Shown: in pieces, positions 1-6,059 of the stretch
How the letters are laid out: each line of letters begins with the position of its first letter
Position numbering within the stretch: position 1 is the first letter of the stretch
Assembly: GCA_017476965.1 (NCBI GenBank)
Contig: JAFUXX010000049.1
Location: 1-12,995, forward strand
DNA from: Kiritimatiellia bacterium
Lineage (GTDB): Bacteria > Verrucomicrobiota > Kiritimatiellia > RFP12 > UBA3636
Direction of reading: 5' to 3'
Length of the DNA: 12,995 bases
Notes under the pieces: model-generated
What the model saw: the letters and a program-made list of their open reading frames with translations, nothing else
Databases searched by the model: none
What the model was told of the DNA's origin: nothing
Translations under genes and position numbers: made by a program

Positions 1-420
1 CGCCAGGTTTCGTTTTCCGGCGGGTTCGGCCTCGCCGTTTCGCACGACGACGCCGAGCGCGGCGCCGCGACAAACGCGTGGGAACGCTACGGCTCGCGCG
101 GCGACGGCGGCGAGGACGGCGGCGAGGACGGCGCGGCGGTCCTTTCGGACGTCGTTTCGCGCGGCGACTCCGTGAACGTCGAGCGCAAGCTCGACGGCGT
201 CCGCGTCCGCTTCGGCGGCTGGCGCGACGTGGCGATGTCCCGCCGCCGCGACGACAGGACCGGCGAATCTGATTCCGGCACGGCCGCGGTCCGCTACCGC
301 TCCAACGGCACGGTCCGCCCCCACAGGTGGATCGTGGAAAACGCGGACGACCCCGAGGACCGGATCGAAATAACCGTGAACGCGGTCGGCCGCGCCACGG
401 TGGAGGCGGCGAAGCGGTGA
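1..420 (+). CDS. GspH-like minor pseudopilin, 3' part only
   Basis: The frame is open from base 1 to a TGA at 418-420, so the window holds the last 139 codons and the N-terminal prepilin helix lies outside. The C-terminal stretch (pattern SNGTVRPHRW..., then RIEITVNAVGRATVE) resembles the end of GspH/FimT-type pseudopilins, where a beta-rich globular domain finishes with a 'GR.xV' strand. Such proteins sit in the inner-membrane pseudopilus of type II secretion systems. The middle of the fragment has a Gly/Asp/Glu-rich loop made by a 12-bp tandem repeat (106-129). The next gene starts inside this stop codon (GTGA) and encodes an unmistakable pseudopilin, which is the strongest support for the call. 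Without the N-terminus, another pseudopilin (e.g. GspG/GspJ-like) cannot be excluded. Confidence 0.6.
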   Translation, partial: RQVSFSGGFGLAVSHDDAERGAATNAWERYGSRGDGGEDGGEDGAAVLSDVVSRGDSVNVERKLDGVRVRFGGWRDVAMSRRRDDRTGESDSGTAAVRYRSNGTVRPHRWIVENADDPEDRIEITVNAVGRATVEAAKR

Positions 421-836
421 ACGCCCCCGGGAAAAACGCGCTCCCGCGCCGCGCCGCCGCGCGCTCCGGCATGACGCTCGTCGAGGTGCTGCTCGCCGTG
501 GTGATTCTCGGCATTTGCCTCGTCGGCCTCCTGCAGGGCATCACCGCGGGGATCGACGTCTTCCGCGCGTCCGCTTTCCTCCGCCAGGCGCAGAACGTGA
601 TCGCCCGCGGCGAAGCGGAGCATCCCGTCGAGGTGCAGAGCGACCCGGAGGAGGACCTCGCAGTGTCGGACTCGTCCATCGAAAAGGGATGGACTTTCGT
701 GCGCACCTGCGAGCCGGACGACGACGAGGACGCGCTCTACGTCCTCCGCGTCAAGGCCATGAAGGGGCGCGGCGGCCCGGGCGCGGAGTTCGAGACGGTC
801 CGCCTCCTGTACCTTCCCGGCTACGGCGAGAGTTGA
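417..836 (+). CDS. GspI/PilV-like type II secretion pseudopilin
   Basis: 139-residue protein with a class III (prepilin peptidase) signal: a basic leader (RRAAARSG), cleavage expected after G18, M19 as mature residue +1 and the conserved Glu at +5 (E23). A hydrophobic helix (about 21-42) follows. The globular part is short and acidic (DPEEDLAVSD, EPDDDEDA) and ends in a strand RLLYLPGYGES. The length fits GspI, which forms the pseudopilus tip with GspH/J/K. The GTG at 417 is chosen because it overlaps the upstream stop as GTGA, keeps the whole leader and has GGAGG at 402-406; ATG 470 would remove the leader. No gspJ or gspK follows: the next gene encodes LemA. The family-level call (pseudopilin) is firm; the exact subfamily (GspI versus a PilV-like protein) is inferred. 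Confidence 0.75.
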   Translation: MNAPGKNALPRRAAARSGMTLVEVLLAVVILGICLVGLLQGITAGIDVFRASAFLRQAQNVIARGEAEHPVEVQSDPEEDLAVSDSSIEKGWTFVRTCEPDDDEDALYVLRVKAMKGRGGPGAEFETVRLLYLPGYGES

Positions 837-910
837 CGCGCCGCGGCGCCCGGAGACTTTTCAAACCCTCAAGACAAACCACCCAACAGGCCGCCACGGC
901 CGCATTACCC

Positions 911-1471
911 ATGAAAAGCAAGCCAATCGCAATCGGCGTAATCGTCGCGCTCGCAGTCGCGGGCTGCAACATCTACAACGGTCTCGTGGATTCCTCCGAA
1001 GGCGTGGACGCCGCCTGGAGCGACATCGACGCCATGCTCCAGCGCCGCGCCGACCTCGTGCCGAATCTCGTCTCCACCGTGAAGGGCTACGCGACCCACG
1101 AGGAAAAGGTGTTCTCGGAAGTTTCCGAGGCGCGTTCCCGCCTTTCCGGCGCGCGCACTCCCGCCGAGGCCGCAGAGGCCGACGCCGCGCTCACCGGCGT
1201 TCTCGGCCGCCTTCTAGCGATCGCGGAGGCGTACCCGGAACTCAAGGCGAACGAAAACTTCATGCGCCTGCAGGACGAACTTTCCGGCACCGAGAACCGC
1301 ATCGCCGTCGCGCGCAAGGACTACAACGCCCTCGTGAAGTCGTACAACGCCGCGATCCGCCGCATCCCCGCCTCGCTCCTCGCCGGTCCGCTCGGCTTCG
1401 AAAAGAAGGACTACTTCGAGCCGCCCGCGGGCCACGACGCCGTTCAGGTCGCGCCGGCCGTCGCGTTCTAG
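911..1471 (+). CDS. lemA: LemA family lipoprotein
   Basis: 186 residues. The N-terminus has a Lys start, a hydrophobic stretch (6-18) and a lipobox V-A-G-C with C19 as the probable lipidated residue. The body carries the LemA signature: YNGLV near the start, then D..W.DID..LQRRADLVPNLV..VKGYA.HE..V, a family-typical helical segment. A second conserved block follows (AYPELKANENFMRLQDELSGTENRIAVARKDYN..V..YN). LemA proteins are membrane-anchored helical bundles of poorly defined function. The ATG at 911 is the only start giving the lipoprotein signal, although no Shine-Dalgarno sequence is visible before it. A TPM-domain gene follows 36 nt later; lemA-TPM pairs recur in many bacteria and point to a shared envelope role. 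Nothing odd in length or sequence. Confidence 0.93.
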   Translation: MKSKPIAIGVIVALAVAGCNIYNGLVDSSEGVDAAWSDIDAMLQRRADLVPNLVSTVKGYATHEEKVFSEVSEARSRLSGARTPAEAAEADAALTGVLGRLLAIAEAYPELKANENFMRLQDELSGTENRIAVARKDYNALVKSYNAAIRRIPASLLAGPLGFEKKDYFEPPAGHDAVQVAPAVAF

Positions 1472-1507
1472 CCGCTCGCTGCCGCAGTCCGCGGAGTCCG
1501 CATCGCC

Positions 1508-2344
1508 ATGCCGAAAAAACATCCTGTGCGCCGGGCAATCGGCACCGCTCTCGTCGCGGGCGGCCTCGTGCTGTTCGCGGCGGAGATGGCGCTGTCCTGT
1601 TCCCCCTCGGACCGCGGCAAGGTCCGCGACTTCCGCGCCAGTCACGCCGTGCGCGCGGACGACCGTTCCGCGTACGTCGGCGTCGTGCCCGATCTGCCGG
1701 AGGACTTCGTGCTCGACGCCGCGGGCACCTTTTCGGAAGAAGGCCACGCTGCCGTCGCCGCGGAGCTCGCCGCGCTCGAAACCGCCACGGGCGGCGGCCA
1801 GATGGCGGTCGCCGTATTTTCCACTCTCTCCGGCGCCGATCCGCACGAAGCCGCCCTGCGCATCGCCCGGACGTGGGCGCTCGGGCGCAAGGGAGTGGAC
1901 GACGGCGCGCTGCTTCTCATCGCCGTCGAAGACCGTGAAATCCGTCTCGAAATCGGGCTCGGCTGGGAAGGCGTTATTCCCGACTCCCGCGCCGGCGGCT
2001 TCATCGACAGCGCCATCCTCGAGCTGAAGAACGCCAAGTGGGCCGACGCCGCCGTGGCCATCGCGCGCGATGTCCGCGCCGCGGTGTCCGGCGAAACCCT
2101 CCCCGCGCGCAAGACCCCGGAGGAACCCGCCAAGCCTCCTCTCGGCGTTCTCGGGCTCTTCGCCGCGTTCATCGGACTCATGCTGCGCGACGAGTCCGAA
2201 GGCTCCGGCGGCCGCGCCGTGCGCGGCGGCGGCGGCGGATGCACCGCTGCCGGCAATCCTTCCTTCCGCGGCCCCTCCCCCCGCCCCGTCCACCGCGGCG
2301 GTGGCGGACGTTTCGGCGGCGGCGGCGCGGGCCGCAGGTTCTGA
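1508..2344 (+). CDS. TPM-domain (YgcG-like) membrane protein
   Basis: 278 residues. A basic start (KKHPVRR) and hydrophobic helix 10-31 form a signal anchor or uncleaved signal; the ALSC at 28-31 is a poor lipobox. A TPM domain (about 64-200) shows the usual order: VLDAAGTFSEE, a strand QMAVAVFST, then ARTWALGRKGVDDGALLLIAVEDREIRLEIGLGWEGVIPDS. A second short hydrophobic segment (about 210-226) is followed by a Gly-rich tail ending GGGGRFGGGGAGRRF. Glycine tails after the last helix are typical of this family, though they usually end in aromatic/Ser residues rather than the Arg-rich end seen here. TPM domains have been linked to acid phosphatase activity (thylakoid TLP18.3) and photosystem repair in plants; the bacterial role is unclear. 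Pairing with lemA upstream supports the call. Confidence 0.87.
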   Translation: MPKKHPVRRAIGTALVAGGLVLFAAEMALSCSPSDRGKVRDFRASHAVRADDRSAYVGVVPDLPEDFVLDAAGTFSEEGHAAVAAELAALETATGGGQMAVAVFSTLSGADPHEAALRIARTWALGRKGVDDGALLLIAVEDREIRLEIGLGWEGVIPDSRAGGFIDSAILELKNAKWADAAVAIARDVRAAVSGETLPARKTPEEPAKPPLGVLGLFAAFIGLMLRDESEGSGGRAVRGGGGGCTAAGNPSFRGPSPRPVHRGGGGRFGGGGAGRRF

Positions 2345-2386
2345 CGCGCGGCGCTCCGGCACATCCATTTTCCCCATCGACTCTCC

Positions 2387-4711
2387 ATGAAAACTCCCGA
2401 TTGCGGCCGGTTCTCGAAAGACGGCCTCGAATACGTGGTGACGCGGCCCGACACGCCGCGTCCGTTCGACAACATGCTCTGGAACCGCCAGATGCTCGCC
2501 AACGTGCAGCAGACCGGCGCCGGCTACACCGACTACCAGATCGGCTCCTTCGAGATGACGAAACTCTCGCAGGGCATCGGCCGCATCTGCGATTTCGACG
2601 TCTACGGCCGCGACACGTTCCTGAACCGCCTCGTCTACGTCCGCGACAACAAGACCGGGCAATTCTGGAACGTCGGCTGGGAGCCCGTGAAGGCAAAGCC
2701 GACGCGCTTCCGCGCGCGCCACGGCCTCGGCTACACGATCATCGAAAACGAGACGGACGGCGTCGCCGCCTCGTTCCGCGTGTTCGTCCCCGCCGGAGAC
2801 GAGCCCGCCGAGTACTGGACGCTCCGCCTCGCGCCGAAAACCGCCCGCGACCTGACGGTCTTCGTGTACGAGCAGATTTCGTTCAAGTACATGTGGGGCT
2901 TCAACTCCTACGGCGACATGTTCTACCGCAATTCGCGCCTCGACGCGAAGCGCAACATGGCGGTCTTCGCGAAGCACCCGTTCGTCACGCCGCATCCGTG
3001 GCAGACCGGCTTCCTCGCGGCCGACCGCAAGATCGACGGCTTCGACGGCAGCAAGGACTTCTTCGTCGGCACCTACAACCAGCTCAACGAGCCCGAAGCC
3101 GTCGTGAAGGGCCGCTGCACGGGCTCCGTCGGCTCCTCGGACGCCACGATCGCCGCGCTCCAGTTCGACCTCGGCAAGGTGAAGGCGGGTGAGGAGGTCG
3201 CGATCAACCTCGTCCTCGGCGTGAGCGACTCCGAGGCGCACGCCGCCGCGGCGGCGAAGAAATCCCTCGCGAAGGTCGAGGAAAAATTCGCCGCGCTCGT
3301 CGCCGCCAAGAAGGCGCTCGCCGCGCGCAACGCGGCGCACACGCCCGACCCGGTCTTCGACTCCACTTTCAACGCCTGGCACAAGCAGCAGGCGCTCTTC
3401 GGCGCGGAGTGGTGCCGCTGGGGCTGGATGGGCTACCGCGACATCGTGCAGCACGCGATGGGCTGCTCGTCCTTCTACCCGGAGCGCACGCGCGAAATCC
3501 TGCTCCTCGCGCTGCGCCACCAGTATTCCTCCGGCCTCGCGCTGCGCGGCTGGAACCCGATCGACACGAAGGAGTACTCCGACTCCGCGCTCTGGCTCGT
3601 CTTCACGCTCTGCGCGTACCTGCGCGAAACAGGCGAGAAGGCGCTGCTCGACGTGAAGGTCCCGTTCTACGACAAGGGCGGGGCGACGGTGCTCGGCCAC
3701 GTCCGCCGCGCGCTCGACTTCCTCGAATCGAACAAGGGAGCGCACCGCCTGCTGCTGATCAAATTCGGCGACTGGAACGACTCGCTCACCGGCATCGGCA
3801 AGGGAGGCAAAGGCGAAAGCGTCTGGCTCTCGATGGCGTACAGCGCGGCGCTGCAGCAGATGGCGGAACTTTACGACTGGCTCGCCGACGCGGACTCCGC
3901 CGCCGACGCCCGCGCCCGCTCCGCCGCGATCAACAAGGCGCTCAACGAGGAGGCGTGGGACGGCGCGTGGTACGTCCGCGGGTTCGACGACGACGGCAAC
4001 CCGATCGGCTCCTCGAAGAACCGCGAGGGCAAGATCTACCTGAACACGCAGAGCTGGGCGATCATCTGCGGCGCGGCTGCGCCCGGGCGCCGCAGGAAGA
4101 TCCTCGCCTCGATCGACAGGAAGCTCAAGACGCCTCTCGGCTACCAGATGATGGCGCCCGCGTACCGCCACTTCGACCCCGTCATCGGCCGCGTCACGTC
4201 GATGGAGCCCGGCATCTGCGAAAACGGCACGATCTACACGCACTGCAACTCGTGGATGGTCCTCGCGCTGCTCCGCGCCGGACTCACCGAGCGCGCGTGG
4301 TCGCTTTACCGCGACGCCACGCCCGCCTACGGCGACTCGCCGCTCAAGAAGGCCAATCCCCGCTACGTCTACGGCAACTGCTTCTTCGGCCCCGAGCACC
4401 GCAACGCGCCGTACCGCATGGAGTTCAACTGGATCACCGGTTCGATCGCGTGGTTCTTCAACATCGAGAACGACGAACTGCTCGGCATCCGCCGCGACTA
4501 CGCGGGCCTCGCCATCGCGCCGCACCTGCCGAAGGACTGGAAAGGCTTCGAGCAGGTCCGCACGTGGCGCGGCAAGACGTTCCGCGCCGTCGTCAGGGGC
4601 GGCGGCGACAAGGTGAAGCGCGTCAGCGTGGACGGCGTCGCAATGCCCGCGCCCTTCGTCCCGGAGGAAACGCTCCGCGACGGTTCCGAAATTCTCGTCG
4701 AAATGGCCTGA
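2387..4711 (+). CDS. GH94 family glycoside phosphorylase (specificity unknown)
   Basis: 774 residues with no signal peptide, so cytoplasmic. The order is the GH94 one: an N-terminal beta-sandwich domain (about 1-270), a helical linker (about 275-320) and an (alpha/alpha)6 barrel. Key motifs are YRD (350-352), a glycosyl-binding motif; GDWNDS (461-466), holding the conserved general-acid Asp; EPG..ENGTIYTH (E612-N613-G614 plus His) and GPEHRNAP near the phosphate site; then EFNWITGS.AWFF. GH94 enzymes reversibly cleave beta-linked disaccharides or oligosaccharides with phosphate, giving a sugar 1-phosphate and saving ATP. Members act on cellobiose, cellodextrin, chitobiose, laminaribiose, cellobionate and others. 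Length is near that of disaccharide phosphorylases, but the motifs do not let me choose the substrate. No Shine-Dalgarno is visible. It leads a tight cluster with the small membrane protein (7-nt gap) and argC. Confidence 0.9.
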   Translation: MKTPDCGRFSKDGLEYVVTRPDTPRPFDNMLWNRQMLANVQQTGAGYTDYQIGSFEMTKLSQGIGRICDFDVYGRDTFLNRLVYVRDNKTGQFWNVGWEPVKAKPTRFRARHGLGYTIIENETDGVAASFRVFVPAGDEPAEYWTLRLAPKTARDLTVFVYEQISFKYMWGFNSYGDMFYRNSRLDAKRNMAVFAKHPFVTPHPWQTGFLAADRKIDGFDGSKDFFVGTYNQLNEPEAVVKGRCTGSVGSSDATIAALQFDLGKVKAGEEVAINLVLGVSDSEAHAAAAAKKSLAKVEEKFAALVAAKKALAARNAAHTPDPVFDSTFNAWHKQQALFGAEWCRWGWMGYRDIVQHAMGCSSFYPERTREILLLALRHQYSSGLALRGWNPIDTKEYSDSALWLVFTLCAYLRETGEKALLDVKVPFYDKGGATVLGHVRRALDFLESNKGAHRLLLIKFGDWNDSLTGIGKGGKGESVWLSMAYSAALQQMAELYDWLADADSAADARARSAAINKALNEEAWDGAWYVRGFDDDGNPIGSSKNREGKIYLNTQSWAIICGAAAPGRRRKILASIDRKLKTPLGYQMMAPAYRHFDPVIGRVTSMEPGICENGTIYTHCNSWMVLALLRAGLTERAWSLYRDATPAYGDSPLKKANPRYVYGNCFFGPEHRNAPYRMEFNWITGSIAWFFNIENDELLGIRRDYAGLAIAPHLPKDWKGFEQVRTWRGKTFRAVVRGGGDKVKRVSVDGVAMPAPFVPEETLRDGSEILVEMA

Positions 4712-4718
4712 ACCCAAA

Positions 4719-5015
4719 ATGGACTGGTCCGTCTTTTTCGAAAGCGCCATGCTCGTCTGCTTCGCGGCGAGCTGGCCGTTTTCCATCGCGAAAACCCTGC
4801 GCACCAAGGTCGTCGCCGGCAAGAGCCCGCTCTTCATGCTGATCATCGAAGTCGGCTACGTCTCCGGCATTCTCTACAAGCTCGTCGGCAAAACCGACGC
4901 CGTGATCTGGCTCTACGTCCTGAACTTCTGCGTCGTCGGCACCGACCTCTTCCTCTACTGGCGCTACCGCGGCAACGTCCCCGCCGCGGCTGCCGCACCC
5001 GACAAGGCGAAATGA
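4719..5015 (+). CDS. Small three-helix PQ-loop/SemiSWEET-like membrane protein
   Basis: 98 residues with three predicted membrane helices: about 4-24, 37-57 and 62-81, then a polar Ala-rich tail. The first helix ends in WPFS (19-22), followed by a basic loop with K30 and G34-K35-S36. This resembles the PQ-loop pattern (P-x at the helix end, K...G-x-S in the loop) of SemiSWEET sugar transporters, which are single three-helix units that dimerise. The resemblance is by eye and the canonical PQ pair is PF here, so transport activity is an inference. The gene starts 7 nt after the GH94 stop and overlaps argC by ATGA (5012-5015), so it is almost certainly co-transcribed. It may simply be a conserved membrane protein of unknown function. 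Confidence 0.75.
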   Translation: MDWSVFFESAMLVCFAASWPFSIAKTLRTKVVAGKSPLFMLIIEVGYVSGILYKLVGKTDAVIWLYVLNFCVVGTDLFLYWRYRGNVPAAAAAPDKAK

Positions 5016-5959
5016 AAAAAATCTTCATCGACGGCAGCGCCGGCACGACCGGCCTGCGCATACGCGACAGGCTCGCCGGGCGGGCCGACGTCTCGCTCGT
5101 CACCCTTCCCGAAGAGCTGCGCAAGGATCACGCGGCGCGCGCGGAGGCGCTGAACGCCGCGGACGTCGCGTTCCTCTGCCTGCCGGACGCCGCCGCGGTC
5201 GAAGCCGTGGCGCTCCTCGACCCGGCGAACGACCGCACGGTAGTGATCGACACCTCCACCGCGCACCGCACCGCTCCCGGATGGGACTACGGTTTCCCGG
5301 AACTGCCCGGCGCGCGCGAAAAAATCGCCCGCAGCCGCCGCATCGCGAACCCCGGCTGCCACGCGAGCGGGTTCGTCGCGCTCGTCGCGCCGCTCCTGCG
5401 CGCGGGCCTCGTCGCGCCCGGCACTCCCCTCTCCTGCTTTTCGCTCACCGGCTACACCGGCGGCGGCAAGAAGATGATCGCGCAGTACGAAGGCGACGCC
5501 GCCGCGCGCGATCCGCTGCTCGGCGCCCCGCGCCAGTACGGTCTCTCCCAGGCCCACAAGCACCTGCCCGAAATGGTGGCGATGACCGGAATCGGCGCCG
5601 CCCCCGCCTTCTGCCCCGTCGTGGCCGATTTCCCGTGCGGCATGGAGGTGACGGTTCCGCTGTTCGCCCGCGACGTCGGCGGGGCGTCGCCGGAAGCGGT
5701 CGCCGCCGTCTACCGCGCCGCGTACCCGGAGACTTCGCTCGTCCGCTTCCGCGACGCCGCGGACGAATCCGGTTTCCTCTCCGCGTCGGCGTTCGCCGGA
5801 CGCGACGACATGGAGATTTCGCTCCACGGCAACGCGGAGCGCATGGTGGCCGTCGCGCGGTTCGACAACCTCGGCAAGGGCGCTTCCGGCGCGGCGATCC
5901 AGAACATGAACGTCGCCCTCGGGCTCCCCGAAACGACCGGTCTCGAACTCGGCGCCTGA
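5012..5959 (+). CDS. argC: N-acetyl-gamma-glutamyl-phosphate reductase, type 2
   Basis: 315 residues, the length of type 2 ArgC (type 1 is about 340-350). It reduces N-acetyl-glutamyl-5-phosphate to the semialdehyde with NADPH in cytoplasmic arginine synthesis. The start KKIFIDGSAGTTGLRI is the NADP-binding Rossmann turn. ANPGCHASGF carries the catalytic Cys (C116). Other conserved blocks are VIDTSTAHR, WDYGFPEL, LTGYTGGGKKMI, QYGLSQAHKHLPEM and NLGKGASGAAIQNMN. The ATG at 5012 overlaps the upstream stop (ATGA), suggesting translational coupling; AAGG just upstream is a weak ribosome site. No other arg genes lie in the window, so argC is separated from the rest of the pathway and sits behind a sugar phosphorylase and a membrane protein. 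Confidence 0.95.
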   Translation: MKKIFIDGSAGTTGLRIRDRLAGRADVSLVTLPEELRKDHAARAEALNAADVAFLCLPDAAAVEAVALLDPANDRTVVIDTSTAHRTAPGWDYGFPELPGAREKIARSRRIANPGCHASGFVALVAPLLRAGLVAPGTPLSCFSLTGYTGGGKKMIAQYEGDAAARDPLLGAPRQYGLSQAHKHLPEMVAMTGIGAAPAFCPVVADFPCGMEVTVPLFARDVGGASPEAVAAVYRAAYPETSLVRFRDAADESGFLSASAFAGRDDMEISLHGNAERMVAVARFDNLGKGASGAAIQNMNVALGLPETTGLELGA

Positions 5960-5990
5960 CGCCGCCCCGGCCCTTCCGGGACCTCTCCCG

Positions 5991-6032
5991 CGGTTCGCGC
6001 GAAAACTGTTTGAACGGTTTTCGCGCGAACCG
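5991..6032. repeat. 42-bp near-perfect palindrome before the sigma gene
   Basis: The outer 16-bp arms CGGTTCGCGCGAAAAC (5991-6006) and GTTTTCGCGCGAACCG (6017-6032) are exact inverted repeats. Including the centre, 19 of 21 positions are symmetrical. The candidate -35 TTGAAC lies in its middle and the -10 TATAAT starts 2 nt after its right arm. It could be an operator for a dimeric regulator, a bidirectional transcription stop after argC (no T-run follows, which argues against a classic terminator), or a dispersed palindromic repeat. The placement across the promoter makes a regulatory role the preferred inference. Confidence 0.8.
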
Positions 6033-6039
6033 GTATAAT
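6010..6039 (+). promoter_or_regulatory. Sigma70-type promoter of the sigma-factor gene
   Basis: A consensus -10 TATAAT lies at 6034-6039 and a -35 TTGAAC (4/6 to TTGACA) at 6010-6015, with an 18-nt spacer. The start site would fall near 6046, giving a leader of about 14 nt that contains GGAGAG (6046-6051), 8 nt before the ATG at 6060. AT-rich hexamers are rare in this GC-rich window, which raises the weight of the match. The -35 and spacer are inside the palindrome, so binding there would block the polymerase. Confidence 0.7.
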
Positions 6040-6059
6040 CTCTTCGGAGAGTTTCCCCG

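Noticed and set aside
106..129. 12-bp tandem repeat coding Gly-Gly-Glu-Asp units in the GspH-like fragment
   Set aside because: Only two units, and short acidic Gly loops are common in variable regions of pseudopilins. Not strong enough to report as an element.
1214..4846. Minus-strand open frame of 1,210 codons antisense to the lemA, TPM and GH94 genes
   Set aside because: Its translation is Arg/Val/Glu/Ala-rich low-complexity sequence with no domain, and the opposite strand carries recognisable LemA, TPM and GH94 proteins. It is a side effect of GC-rich third positions.
5991..6032. The palindrome as a rho-independent terminator of argC
   Set aside because: No T-run follows on the plus strand (TATAAT follows instead), and the near-complete symmetry leaves almost no loop. 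A regulatory site or repeat is preferred, though a terminator role is not excluded.
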